Source of the DNA: Spirochaetota bacterium | GTDB taxonomy: Bacteria; Spirochaetota; Spirochaetia; Treponematales; Treponemataceae | Direction of reading: 5' to 3' | Assembly: GCA_023393015.1 (NCBI GenBank) | Contig: JAEWMY010000032.1 | Span: 1-60,559 of the forward strand | Length of the DNA stretch: 60,559 nucleotides | Shown: one piece after another, positions 16,616-25,395 of the stretch | Numbering within the stretch: position 1 is the stretch's first letter | How the letters are laid out: each line of letters begins with the position of its first letter | Position numbers and translations under genes: made by a program | Notes under the pieces: model-generated | Seen by the model: the letters and a program-made list of their open reading frames with translations, nothing else | Told to the model about the DNA's origin: nothing | The model's database searches: none

Positions 16616-17053
16616 ATGATATCTAAACAGGATTTTCCGGCCATAAACGAACGACCTCCCGAGGGGCTCAAAAGCGACGGAACCGCGTTCCGCATTCTCG
16701 TCGTGGACGATTCCATGTTCGTCGCGAAGCAAATCGGGCAGATACTCACGAGCGAGGGATACGAGATCGTCGCGACGGCCTCTGACGGCCTCGACGGCGT
16801 GGAAAAGTACAAGGAATTGTGCCCGAACGTCGATCTCGTGACGATGGATATCACCATGCCGAAGATGGACGGGATTACCGCCCTGGAACAGATCATGGCC
16901 TTCGACAAGAACGCGAAGGTGGTCATGATCAGCGCCCTGGGTAAGGAAGAACTCGTCAAAAAGGCCCTGTTGTTGGGGGCGAAAAACTACATCGTCAAAC
17001 CGCTTGACAGGAAGAAGGTTCTCGAGCGCATATCGACGGTGTTGGGCAAATAG
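16616..17053 (+). CDS. cheY: Chemotaxis response regulator CheY
   Basis: CheY-P binds the flagellar switch and sets the direction of rotation. The 145-residue single receiver domain has every key residue: acidic pair D31/D32 in LVVDDS, phospho-acceptor D78 in LVTMDITMPKMDG, S106 in VMISAL and K128 in IVKPLD. About 20 residues precede the receiver fold. An AGGAGA ribosome site lies 7 bases before the ATG. A TATACT (16598-16603) just after the cheX stop could give an extra internal start, but it overlaps the ribosome site. It is the last gene of the block and is followed by a strong terminator. Confidence 0.95.
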   Translation: MISKQDFPAINERPPEGLKSDGTAFRILVVDDSMFVAKQIGQILTSEGYEIVATASDGLDGVEKYKELCPNVDLVTMDITMPKMDGITALEQIMAFDKNAKVVMISALGKEELVKKALLLGAKNYIVKPLDRKKVLERISTVLGK

Positions 17054-17096
17054 GACCGCCCCGTCCGCGGGTGTCGGTTTTTTCTCGACGTGAACG

Positions 17097-17122
17097 GGGC
17101 GCCTTTCGGCGCCCTTTTTTTT
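17097..17122 (+). terminator. Intrinsic terminator of the chemotaxis operon
   Basis: A 7-bp stem (GGGCGCC / GGCGCCC) with a TTTC loop and eight T residues, 44 bases after the cheY stop. The next gene on the reverse strand ends a few bases further on. Confidence 0.93.
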
Positions 17123-17129
17123 GTCCGGC

Positions 17130-17813
17130 TTACCGGTCCGTTCCGGTCATGCGATACCGCTTTCCGGAACGAACGATCCTCCGGTCGGTACCCGACGACG
17201 CGAGCAGTTTTCTCGCCTTGCTTACGTAGCTGTGGACGTCCCCCGCTCGCCGCGCGTCTTCGGCTCCCCACAGGCGGGCCGTGAGCGCCGACGTGCTTAT
17301 TCCCTCCAACCCCGCCTCGGCGATCGCCTCTATGGCGCGCTTGAGCTTCTTATGGCACGGAGGGACGGCTCGGTCGGGATCGGGATATCCCGGTGACGGC
17401 TCGGCCGCGATCCCGGCCGGATCGTTCGGGGCGGCCGGCGCGCTCAGGGTCGCAAGATCATTCGGGTTTGCCGGGGCGCCCAGCGCGGCGTCGAGGACTT
17501 GAACCGCCCGGGTCAGGGCCTCCGACCGGGCCCCGTTCACCCGGATTCGCGCGGTTCCGTCCGGCTCGATCCTCCAGCTGATAATCCCGATCGGGCTGCG
17601 GGCGGCCTTGAGGTGTGTGACTGGGTGTATTCTATGGGAGAAAAGTACGCTTCTGGACACGATAACCGCCGAAATACGGTGCCGCTGAAAGGATTCGTGA
17701 AGTTCCGACAGTCCCCGCGCGATAATTACCCCGAAACCGGCCGTTTCTAGGCCCCGCGCGATCCGGTTTATCTCCGGTTCGTCGCGCGAAAAAAGCAGGA
17801 TACGTGATTTCAT
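17130..17813 (-). CDS. Pseudo-receiver protein with C-terminal winged-helix domain
   Basis: A predicted DNA-binding regulator of 227 residues. The N-terminal 100 residues resemble a response-regulator receiver (KSRILLFSRDEPEINRIARG), but where the phospho-acceptor aspartate is expected the text reads AVIVSRSVL, so classical phosphorylation is unlikely. A Pro/Ala-rich linker follows, then about 70 residues like an OmpR-type winged helix (STSALTARLWGAEDARRAGDVHSYVSKARKLL). The frame extends to an ATG at 17882, but the fold starts at the ATG at 17813; neither has a good ribosome site. It lies convergent with the chemotaxis operon and divergent from smc. Its target and signal are unknown. Confidence 0.65.
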   Translation of the reverse strand: MKSRILLFSRDEPEINRIARGLETAGFGVIIARGLSELHESFQRHRISAVIVSRSVLFSHRIHPVTHLKAARSPIGIISWRIEPDGTARIRVNGARSEALTRAVQVLDAALGAPANPNDLATLSAPAAPNDPAGIAAEPSPGYPDPDRAVPPCHKKLKRAIEAIAEAGLEGISTSALTARLWGAEDARRAGDVHSYVSKARKLLASSGTDRRIVRSGKRYRMTGTDR

Positions 17814-17942
17814 GCATTTTTTTACGGCCCGAACGGTGTAAAACTTTAGGTATCCGCGGCTTTTCCCCGTCAGTATTTCCATTGACCGGAGGGTGGCGGG
17901 TGAGGTACAGTAGTACGCGACAACAACAAGGGGCCTATCGAA

Positions 17943-20900
17943 GTGTTTCTTAAAAGTCTTGAGGTATTCGGTTTCAAATCGTTCGCGGACCGCACCCGCA
18001 TCGAATTCGCGGACGGCATTACCGCCCTTCTCGGTCCCAACGGATGCGGAAAGAGCAACGTCGTCGACGCGGTAAAATGGGTTCTCGGCGAACAGGCCTC
18101 AAAAGCCATGCGGGCCGACAAGATGGAAGACGTCATCTTCAACGGCACCGAGTCGCGCAAGGCGCTCAACGTCGCCGAGGTGACCCTGACGATCGCCAAC
18201 GAGGCCGGACTTCTCAGCCTCGACATGAGCGAGATAGCGATCAAGCGCAGGCTCTATCGCTCAGGAGAAAGCGAATACTACATCAACAACGCCCCCGTCA
18301 AACTCAAGGATATCCGGGAGCTGTTTTGGGATACGGGCGTCGGAAAGGCCGCGTATTCCGTCATGGAACAGGGAAAGATCGACCAGATCCTCTCGAGCAA
18401 GCCGGAGGAACGGCGCTATATCTTCGAGGAAGCGGCCGGAATCACGCGGTTCAAGGTCCGCGGCGCGGAGGCTGAACGAAAGCTCCAGAAAACCGAGGAG
18501 AACATGCGCCAGATCGAGGGTATCCTCGGCGAGGTAAAACGCTCCTACGATTCCCTCAAGGTCCAGGCCGACAAGACCGTCAAATACCGGGCCGTTCGCG
18601 AGGCGATTTTCGAGAACGAGCTCGACATCCAGCTTCTCAGGCTCAAGGGCTTCACCCAGGACCGCGACCGAAGGACGAGCGACGTCGACGACATAAAGCG
18701 TCGTCGCGACGAGGTCCAGGGCGAAATCGACGCCATCAATTCCTCGCTCGAGGAGAATATGGACGTCGTCAACGAGATGGAAGCGAAGCTCGTCGACTGC
18801 CAAAAGGAGATTTACGGACTCGCGGTCGAGAAGAACGAGAAGGACAAGCAGTCGCGTCTTCTCGTCGAGCGCCGCGACGAGGTCAAGTCCAAGATCGCCC
18901 AGCTCGACGGCCGCCGCCAGGCGGTCGAAAACCGCGTGGAAAGCCTCCGCGAGGACGCCGACGGCCAGGACGAGATTGTCCGCGACCTCGCGAAGCGACT
19001 CGCCGAGATCGAGCGCAACATCGCGTCGTTCGAGGAGAACGTCGCCATGGCCGGCAACCGCATCTCCGACAACGACCGCGAATCCGCCCGGCACGAGGAG
19101 GCCATCGTCGCCCTGGACGCCGAACGCGCCGGGATGGAAAGCCAGCTTCAGGCGATTACGGAAGACATCGTCACCGAACTAGACAAACGCCTGCGCGACG
19201 CGGGCTATTCCTCGAAGGCCCACGCCGATTCCGACGCCGACTTGGACAACCTCATCGGCCAGCTCAAGGTCCTCGTCGCGGGAAGGAAGAACATATTCTC
19301 GGACTTCGCTCAGTTGCACGAGCCGTCACCGCAGGACACCCGGCGTTTCGCCGATAACGCGGTCGAAACCTTCACCGAGCTTTCGGCCCTCATCGCGAAA
19401 CTCGAGGAGTCGCTCGCCGCGTACCGGAAGTCGAGCCCGACGTTCATCGACGAGTTCCTCTCTCCCGAGGGAATCATCACGAAGAAACGCTCCATAGACG
19501 CGAAGATACTCGAGAACCGCGAGGCGATCGCGCGTCATCGCGAGACGATCGGCTCCCTGAAGGCGCAAAACGGCGACCTCGTCCTCAAGATCGAGGAGTA
19601 CCGGAAGACGCTCGAGAGCCTCAGGCTGAACCGCGTGCAGATGAAGACGCAGGGCGAGGCGGCGGAGGAGCAAGCGCGTCTAATCAGGCGCGAGCTCGCC
19701 TCGCAGGAAGCGACGCTCCGCGAGCTCGAGAACGAATCATACGCGGAACAGAAGCGCCTGTCGGACATCGTCGAGCAGATAGAGGAGATCGAGGGAGAGA
19801 TCGCCTCCATCGAGCACAAGGGCAAGGCGCTTACCGCGGAACTCGAGCGGCTCGAGAACGACATTACCTCGCGCAATTCCGACGTCGCTGGCAAGCAGGA
19901 ACGGCTCAAGAACCGCGTCGCCGAGATCGGCAAGATCCAGAGTCAGCTCGAGAAGATTCACATGGATCTCGCGATGAACGAGACCGAGATACGGAATATA
20001 AAGGAAAATTTCAGGGAAACGCATTCACGCGACCTCATGGAATTCGAGGAGCGGATGTTCACCATTACCGCTCCCGCGGCCGAGTTGCGCGAAAAGCTCG
20101 CGAAGGCACGCGCGAGCCTGAAGGATCTCGGAAGCGTGAACCTGATGGCCGTGGAGGAGTTCGCCGAGACGAAGGAGCGCTACGATTTCCTTACCGGACA
20201 GGTCGCCGACCTCCAGAAGGCCCGCGACGACCTCAAGCGCATAACCGAGGAAATCCGCGTCGAATCAACCGAGCTTTTTCTCGCGACGTACAACAAGATC
20301 AAGAAGAACTTCCACAACATGTTCCGGAGGCTGTTCGGCGGCGGGCGCGGGGAAATCAGGCTCGTCGACCCGGCTAACGTGCTGGAGAGCGGCATAGACA
20401 TCTTCGCGCAGCCTCCGGGAAAGAAGCTCGAGAACATCAGCCTCCTTTCCGGCGGCGAGAAGTCGATGACCGCCGTTTCCCTTCTTTTCGCCACGTACAT
20501 GGTTAAGCCTTCCCCGTTTTGCCTCCTCGACGAGATCGACGCGGCCCTGGACGAACAAAACGTCACTCGCTTCGTAAACGCCCTGCGCGAGTTCGCGAAC
20601 GTAAGCCAGTACATCGTCATCACGCACAACAAGAAGACGGTCATGGGCGCGGGTACGATGCTCGGCGTCACGATGGAGGAATCGGGCGTTTCGAAGGTAA
20701 TCACCATCAAGCTCGAGAACGAAAACGAACGCAGGGACGAACAGCTCCCGAACGTGGAGGCCTTCGAGGACGAGGACGTTCCCCCCGAGGAAGGCGTCGT
20801 CGTGCCTCCCCATCCTCCCCGCCGTCAGCGTCAGACCGACGGCGGCGCCGACGCGGCGTCGGATGCGGCGTCGGATACCGACACGTCGCCGGAAACCGAC

Positions 20901-21035
20901 GCGGTACCGGATATCGATGAGACGTCGGAAACCGACGCGGTACCGGATACCGATGAGACGTCGGAAACCGACACGACGCCGGGGCTTCGCGATGAAGGCC
21001 CGGACGACGCGACGGGGCGCGCGGGAGAGGAATGA
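17943..21035 (+). CDS. smc: Chromosome segregation/condensation ATPase SMC
   Basis: SMC dimers organise and segregate chromosomal DNA using ATP. The 1030-residue product has an N-terminal ATPase half with Walker A GPNGCGKS (31-38), long coiled coils, and a C-terminal half with signature SLLSGGEKSMTAVSLLF and Walker B LLDEIDAALDE. It is shorter than the usual 1180 or so residues: between the coiled coils (about 400-530) no standard SMC hinge motif is visible, only a short segment including SSPTFIDEFLSPEG. After the ATPase domain comes a tail of about 80 residues of acidic Asp/Glu/Thr-rich repeats. The GTG start begins the conserved FLKSLEVFGFKSF. The stop overlaps the next gene; scpA/scpB are not adjacent. 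Confidence 0.92.
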   Translation: MFLKSLEVFGFKSFADRTRIEFADGITALLGPNGCGKSNVVDAVKWVLGEQASKAMRADKMEDVIFNGTESRKALNVAEVTLTIANEAGLLSLDMSEIAIKRRLYRSGESEYYINNAPVKLKDIRELFWDTGVGKAAYSVMEQGKIDQILSSKPEERRYIFEEAAGITRFKVRGAEAERKLQKTEENMRQIEGILGEVKRSYDSLKVQADKTVKYRAVREAIFENELDIQLLRLKGFTQDRDRRTSDVDDIKRRRDEVQGEIDAINSSLEENMDVVNEMEAKLVDCQKEIYGLAVEKNEKDKQSRLLVERRDEVKSKIAQLDGRRQAVENRVESLREDADGQDEIVRDLAKRLAEIERNIASFEENVAMAGNRISDNDRESARHEEAIVALDAERAGMESQLQAITEDIVTELDKRLRDAGYSSKAHADSDADLDNLIGQLKVLVAGRKNIFSDFAQLHEPSPQDTRRFADNAVETFTELSALIAKLEESLAAYRKSSPTFIDEFLSPEGIITKKRSIDAKILENREAIARHRETIGSLKAQNGDLVLKIEEYRKTLESLRLNRVQMKTQGEAAEEQARLIRRELASQEATLRELENESYAEQKRLSDIVEQIEEIEGEIASIEHKGKALTAELERLENDITSRNSDVAGKQERLKNRVAEIGKIQSQLEKIHMDLAMNETEIRNIKENFRETHSRDLMEFEERMFTITAPAAELREKLAKARASLKDLGSVNLMAVEEFAETKERYDFLTGQVADLQKARDDLKRITEEIRVESTELFLATYNKIKKNFHNMFRRLFGGGRGEIRLVDPANVLESGIDIFAQPPGKKLENISLLSGGEKSMTAVSLLFATYMVKPSPFCLLDEIDAALDEQNVTRFVNALREFANVSQYIVITHNKKTVMGAGTMLGVTMEESGVSKVITIKLENENERRDEQLPNVEAFEDEDVPPEEGVVVPPHPPRRQRQTDGGADAASDAASDTDTSPETDAVPDIDETSETDAVPDTDETSETDTTPGLRDEGPDDATGRAGEE
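20892..20983 (+). repeat. 36-base in-frame tandem repeat in the smc tail
   Basis: A 36-base unit starting at 20892 repeats at 20928 and partially at 20964. Each unit encodes ETDAVPDIDETS or a close variant, making the acidic C-terminal tail of SMC. Confidence 0.85.
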
Positions 21036-21400
21036 TGGACCGCGAAGCGATCGTTACCTACCTTGAGGGACATCGCGACTCGCTCGTTCGCGCCGCTGTA
21101 TTGGCGATAGCGATACTTGCGATACTCATCGCTTTTCTTGTTCGCCTTGGCTTCAATGAGGCTAGGGCCGCGCGCCAGGCAGAGGCCGAGCGTCTCGCGA
21201 GGGCGATACCGCCCGACGAACTCTGGTATCTTCCCGATCCGCTCGGGATGCCCGGCATTCAGTTGTCCCGCGAGCCGAGAGAACGATGGTCGGCGCAAGA
21301 GCGCGATCTGTGGTATGATACTCCAGACGCCGGCGAGATCGGCGCGCTCCGCGAGGCGGGGCGAAGGCAGATAGACGATCTTTTGGAGTCGGTTCCATGA
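21032..21400 (+). CDS. Small single-pass membrane protein, unknown function
   Basis: A 122-residue protein not assigned to a family. It has a short cytoplasmic start, one strong transmembrane helix (about residues 19-39, AAVLAIAILAILIAFLV), then an Arg/Glu-rich helix and a polar C-terminal half with several Trp/Tyr (DELWYLPDP, ERDLWYDTP). Its ATG overlaps the smc stop and its own stop overlaps the start of the lipoprotein gene, so the three are translationally coupled. It may be a divisome or envelope accessory protein, but nothing in the sequence shows this. A second ATG at 21035 is equally possible. Confidence 0.7.
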   Translation: MMDREAIVTYLEGHRDSLVRAAVLAIAILAILIAFLVRLGFNEARAARQAEAERLARAIPPDELWYLPDPLGMPGIQLSREPRERWSAQERDLWYDTPDAGEIGALREAGRRQIDDLLESVP

Positions 21401-22833
21401 GGATTTCCGTTTCCGTCCGTCCGTTCCTGTTCCTGTTGGCGTTTCTGGCCGTATCCTGCGCCGGCGATCCCTCAGTGCCCGTGGCTTCTCCGAATCCCGC
21501 AGATCCGGCGTCCCGTACCGACGAACCCTCCGTAGCGGAAGGCTCGTCAGAGTTAATGGTTGAACCCGTAGCGGAGCCCGGGGCGGATTACGTCGACGCA
21601 AGCCAACCTCGTATCGAAGACGTTCCCGCCGATGCAAACGTACTCGCAACTACCGGAGACGCGGCTCCACCGCGGGACGCCGCCGTATCGTCCGATGCCT
21701 TACCGTTTTCGGTCGAACCAGAAACGGTGTTTACCTCAGCCTCGGGAGCTACCGACGCGACCCCAAGCGGGAGCGATGACGCTTCTGAGGTCATGTCAGA
21801 AACGGAATCGAACCCGGCGCCTGCCGTGCCGCCGAAACCTGCTACTTCAGTAACTCCGAAACCCGCTACTGCAGTAACGCCGAAATCCGCTACCACAGTA
21901 ACGCCGAAACCCGGTACTGCAGTAACGCCGAAACCCGCTACCACAGTAACGCCGAAACTACCCGCAGCAGCGGCCGTCGCGAGTGAATCCGCGGACGAGG
22001 AACGGGCGTTGCCCGAGATATGGGAAGCCGGTGTCGAGCGTCCTTCGCTGGAGCCGCCTTCCGTAAAAGAGCGTCAGGCTCCGTCGAGAACCGCGACGAT
22101 TCCGGAGGGGCATACCCTCGAGGTATGGTACCCGGGAACGGGATGGGTATACCTCGGGGACGCGTCGGCGCAGAACGGCCTTTCGTACGAAACGCGCAAG
22201 CTCGATCGAGCCGACACGCTTTTCGCCTTCCGCGCCGCTAAACAGGGCACCTTCCTTCTCGAGTTTTCGAGATATGACGTCGTCTCCGACGAATTCGTCT
22301 CCGACGTTCTCGCCGTCACGGTATCGCCGCCCGTCACGACTCGAACGGGTCGTCTTCGCGCTCCGGACTGGAGATCGGCGAAGGACGGGGAAGCCGCGTC
22401 CGAACGTTCATCGGGCTTGGGGACGGACGTTCCCGCTATGGCCGGAACCGCGGTAGACGCGAGCCCCGTCATGATCGATGAACCTGCGCTCGTCGCTTCG
22501 GGGAACCAGCCAGCCGCAACGCCTTCGGCGTCGACGGACTCGACGCGGACTCCCGGCCTCCTTCTTGAAGACGCGCGCGCGGCCCTCGCGAAAGGTGACG
22601 CCGGTCGGGCACTGTCGACGCTGGATTCGTTTTTCGCCGTCGCCGTCGAATCACTCGACGAGGGATGGTTCCTGCGCGGACAGGCGTACGAGGCGAACGG
22701 GGCGACCCGCGACGTCAGGAAGGCCCTGGCGGCATACGAGACGGTCGTCCGGGCATGGCCCGAAAGCGAACGATGGAAGGACGCTGACACGCGCATACGA
22801 TACCTGAAGAGCTTTTACCTGCGCGGACGATAG
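21397..22833 (+). CDS. Repeat-rich predicted lipoprotein with C-terminal TPR-like region
   Basis: A 478-residue exported lipoprotein of unknown function. The signal peptide ends in a spirochaete-style lipobox (FLAVSC, cysteine about residue 21). A long low-complexity stretch rich in Ser, Asp, Ala and Pro follows, including five 8-residue TPKPAT-type repeats (DNA 21832-21951). Residues about 240-310 look like a small beta domain (TLEVWYPGTGWVYLGD), and the last 90 resemble tetratricopeptide helices (ALAKGDAGRALSTLDSFF; AYETVVRAWPESERW). It is coupled to the upstream membrane protein. Such an architecture suggests a periplasmic or surface scaffold; a peptidoglycan role is only a guess. Confidence 0.75.
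   Translation: MRISVSVRPFLFLLAFLAVSCAGDPSVPVASPNPADPASRTDEPSVAEGSSELMVEPVAEPGADYVDASQPRIEDVPADANVLATTGDAAPPRDAAVSSDALPFSVEPETVFTSASGATDATPSGSDDASEVMSETESNPAPAVPPKPATSVTPKPATAVTPKSATTVTPKPGTAVTPKPATTVTPKLPAAAAVASESADEERALPEIWEAGVERPSLEPPSVKERQAPSRTATIPEGHTLEVWYPGTGWVYLGDASAQNGLSYETRKLDRADTLFAFRAAKQGTFLLEFSRYDVVSDEFVSDVLAVTVSPPVTTRTGRLRAPDWRSAKDGEAASERSSGLGTDVPAMAGTAVDASPVMIDEPALVASGNQPAATPSASTDSTRTPGLLLEDARAALAKGDAGRALSTLDSFFAVAVESLDEGWFLRGQAYEANGATRDVRKALAAYETVVRAWPESERWKDADTRIRYLKSFYLRGR
21832..21960 (+). repeat. 24-base in-frame tandem repeats in the lipoprotein gene
   Basis: Five units of 24 bases (21832, 21856, 21880, 21904, 21928) plus a partial sixth. Units 3 and 5 and units 2 and 4 are the closest pairs, which suggests duplication of a 48-base double unit. 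They encode the PKPATxVT linker. Confidence 0.88.
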
Positions 22834-22884
22834 TCCCGGGACGCCGGCGACGCCGATTTTTCCGCGTATGAGGGCGAAAATCCA

Positions 22885-22893
22885 TGATATACT
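22885..22893 (+). promoter_or_regulatory. Extended -10 promoter of the PAS-GGDEF-EAL gene
   Basis: TGA followed by TATACT (22888-22893), 36 bases before the ATG at 22930, with a GAGAGG ribosome site in between. No good -35 is seen, as is common with extended -10 promoters. Confidence 0.55.
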
Positions 22894-22929
22894 GGTTTCA
22901 GACACACGTACGCGAGAGGTTTGCGCTCG

Positions 22930-24666
22930 ATGAATCCTTTCTTGATCTTCCCCGGAAATTCCGGATCGCTGTTTCGTGCCCTGTTTGACCAGATTCCCGT
23001 CGCCGCGCTTTTGATTGACCGTTCCGGAATAGTCGTAAGGAAGAATCCGTCATTTCGCGGTTTTTGGTCGGCCGGCCCGGAGATACGGGACGGATCGTTC
23101 GATATTTATTCGTCGATATTCGCGGAAGCCGGCGATTTTTCCGAGGCGTTACGTGCGGTATTCCGCGGCAAGGGACAATCCTCCCGCGAGTACCAGCTCG
23201 ACTTATCCCCGTACGGGGACGTCCGAGGGCCGCGCGCGATTTCGGTCACGATGGTCCCGGTCAATTCGGGTCGTCGCGTAACGAACGCGTATCTTCTCAT
23301 TGAGGACGTGACCGACAAGCGCGTGGCCGACGAAAAGATTCACCGGCTCGTGTATTACGATACGCTTACCGGTTTGCCGAACCGGAACCTGATGCTCGAC
23401 CGTATCGGACAAAGGCTTTCATACCTGCAACGATATCCCCGGAACGACGCGCTGATTCTTGTCAACATCGACCGTTTCCGCGTCATCAACGACGCGCGGG
23501 GAAACCAGGCGGGAGACGCCCTTCTCATCGCCATCGGCAAACGGCTTCTCTCCCTGACGCGCGAGGCCGACACGGTCGCGCGAATGAACGCGGACGAGTT
23601 CGCCGTCCTCCTTCCGAGCGACGAGACAAGCGCCGAGGAGATCAGCATGAAGACCCTGATCGTCATCGAACGCATCCGGGAATCGCTGAAAACGCCGTTC
23701 GAATTCGACGGGGAGCTTGCCACGGTGACCGCGAGCTTCGGCATTACACTGCTGCCGAACGGACAGGACGATTCACCCGTCGTCGTGCTCAGGAGGGCCG
23801 ATACGGCCCTGCATCGCGCCAAGACGGCGGGCGGCGGACATTACGCGTTTTTCGATCCCGACATGGGAAATTCCGCGAGCGAAAACTATCGCGTCGAGCG
23901 CGAGCTCAGGAGCGCCCTTTGCAACGGCGAGCTTCGGGTATTCTTGCAGCCCCAGGTCAACGCGCGGCGCGAATTCGTGAGCGCCGAGGTTCTGGTCAGG
24001 TGGCAGCATCCCGCGCGGGGACTCGTTTTTCCCGGATCGTTCATACCGATCGCGGAGCAGACCGACCTGATCATAGACGTCGGCGAGTGGGTCATGGAAC
24101 GCGCCTGCGAGATCCTGGTCGATACGGGATCGCACGGCATACCGCTGCGGCTTTCGGTAAACGTGAGCCCGCGGCAGTTCCGCAACCGGCTGTTCGTTCC
24201 CTGGATGCGCGAGCTTATCGCGAGGACGGGAGCCGACGCGTCCTGCCTGACGCTCGAGATCACCGAAAGCCTTTTTATGGGCGACCTCGAGAACACGGTA
24301 ATGAAGATGGGCCAGTTGACCGAGCTCGGCGTCCGGTTCTCCGTGGACGATTTCGGTACGGGCTATTCATCGCTCGCGTACATCAAGCAGTTGCCGATTC
24401 ACGAGCTCAAGATAGACAAGGCTTTCGTCCAGGACGCCCCGAACGACGCGAACGACGCCGCCCTCGTCGAGACGATCCTGGCCGTCGCGTCCCTGCTCAA
24501 TTTACGCGTCGTCGCCGAGGGCGTTGAAAGCGAGCCGCAGGCGGAATTCCTCAACTCGCGCGCCGACGTGACGCACCAGGGATACCTGTTCGGTCGGCCC
24601 GAGCCCGCGGAAAAATGGGTCGATAAATGGAAAAGAACCGGAAGCGGGTGTATACTGATCCCATGA
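22930..24666 (+). CDS. PAS-GGDEF-EAL cyclic-di-GMP protein, likely a phosphodiesterase
   Basis: A 578-residue signalling protein. The N-terminal part (about 15-135) is a PAS-like sensor; next is a GGDEF domain (about 140-305) and then an EAL domain. The GGDEF signature is degenerate (MNADEF), so cyclase activity is doubtful and the domain may only bind GTP. The EAL domain looks complete: EVLVRW in place of EALVRW, the Asn in RLSVNVSPRQF, LEITES, VDDFGTGYSS, the lysine in LKIDKAF and AEGVES. It therefore probably hydrolyses cyclic-di-GMP. TTG at 22921 is in frame, but ATG at 22930 has GAGAGG at a good distance. The stop overlaps the next gene (ATGA). Confidence 0.9.
   Translation: MNPFLIFPGNSGSLFRALFDQIPVAALLIDRSGIVVRKNPSFRGFWSAGPEIRDGSFDIYSSIFAEAGDFSEALRAVFRGKGQSSREYQLDLSPYGDVRGPRAISVTMVPVNSGRRVTNAYLLIEDVTDKRVADEKIHRLVYYDTLTGLPNRNLMLDRIGQRLSYLQRYPRNDALILVNIDRFRVINDARGNQAGDALLIAIGKRLLSLTREADTVARMNADEFAVLLPSDETSAEEISMKTLIVIERIRESLKTPFEFDGELATVTASFGITLLPNGQDDSPVVVLRRADTALHRAKTAGGGHYAFFDPDMGNSASENYRVERELRSALCNGELRVFLQPQVNARREFVSAEVLVRWQHPARGLVFPGSFIPIAEQTDLIIDVGEWVMERACEILVDTGSHGIPLRLSVNVSPRQFRNRLFVPWMRELIARTGADASCLTLEITESLFMGDLENTVMKMGQLTELGVRFSVDDFGTGYSSLAYIKQLPIHELKIDKAFVQDAPNDANDAALVETILAVASLLNLRVVAEGVESEPQAEFLNSRADVTHQGYLFGRPEPAEKWVDKWKRTGSGCILIP
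24628..24656 (+). promoter_or_regulatory. Internal promoter before the phosphoesterase gene
   Basis: TGGAAA (24628-24633), 17 bases, then TATACT (24651-24656), only 6 bases before the ATG at 24663 and inside the end of the EAL gene. It would give a leaderless transcript; no Shine-Dalgarno sequence is present. Confidence 0.5.
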
Positions 24667-25379
24667 AAATAGCATTTATTTCAGATATCCACGCGAACGT
24701 TCATGCCTTCGAATCGGTACTGAAGGACGTAAAAAAGCAAAAACCCGATCAGATCGTTTTTCTCGGCGACGCCTCGACGCTCGGTATTCGGCCGGTTGAG
24801 TCGCTTGAACTGCTGGAATCGCTGAAATGCGAGTGCATCATGGGGAATCACGACGAGTTCATGGTGTATCCCGAAAAGATCTACGAATACACCAAGGACA
24901 AGCTCGTTATCGATACGGTGGAATGGTCGCGGTCCCTCCACAAGAAACGGAATTTCGATTTTATCGGTACGTTCAGGAAAGACCTTCGTCTTTCCTTTTT
25001 GCCGAACGTCGACATATTCTGCTATCACGGGTCCCCCGTTTCGAACATGGAAAACGTCAAGCCGGAAACCGGGCTCGAGAGCTTCTTGCCGCTCATCCGC
25101 GAGCAACCCGACACGATCTTCATAGGCGGGCATACGCACGTGCAGATGCTCAGGAACTATTCCGGAACGCGCATCATAACCTCGGGCAGCGTCGGCCAGC
25201 CCTTCATCGGATACAACATGCCCCCGACGAAGCATCCGTGGGCCGAATACGTCGTCATCCAGTCGTCCGGGCGACATTACTCGATCGACTTGCGCCAGGT
25301 GGAGATCGACAACGACAGGATCAACAAGGAAATTCTCGCGAGCGACAGCCCCATGAACGACTTCATCAGCGAGTATTGA
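24663..25379 (+). CDS. Calcineurin-like metallophosphoesterase (YfcE/MJ0936 type)
   Basis: A 238-residue cytoplasmic two-metal phosphoesterase. The metal-binding series is intact: ISDIHANVHAFESVL (D-x-H), FLGDASTLG (GD), MGNHDEFM (GNHD), YHGSP and GGHTHVQM (GHTH). Many homologues are phosphodiesterases of unknown physiological substrate. The frame is open further upstream, but the ATG at 24663 starts exactly at the conserved MKIAFISDIH. It overlaps the EAL gene by four bases, so a role in nucleotide second-messenger turnover is possible but unproven. Confidence 0.88.
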   Translation: MKIAFISDIHANVHAFESVLKDVKKQKPDQIVFLGDASTLGIRPVESLELLESLKCECIMGNHDEFMVYPEKIYEYTKDKLVIDTVEWSRSLHKKRNFDFIGTFRKDLRLSFLPNVDIFCYHGSPVSNMENVKPETGLESFLPLIREQPDTIFIGGHTHVQMLRNYSGTRIITSGSVGQPFIGYNMPPTKHPWAEYVVIQSSGRHYSIDLRQVEIDNDRINKEILASDSPMNDFISEY

Positions 25380-25395
25380 GGCGGATACGGACGCG

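Noticed and set aside
21588..21944. Reverse-strand repetitive ORF (GVT/AGF repeats)
   Set aside because: It is simply the complement of the TPKPAT repeats in the lipoprotein gene.
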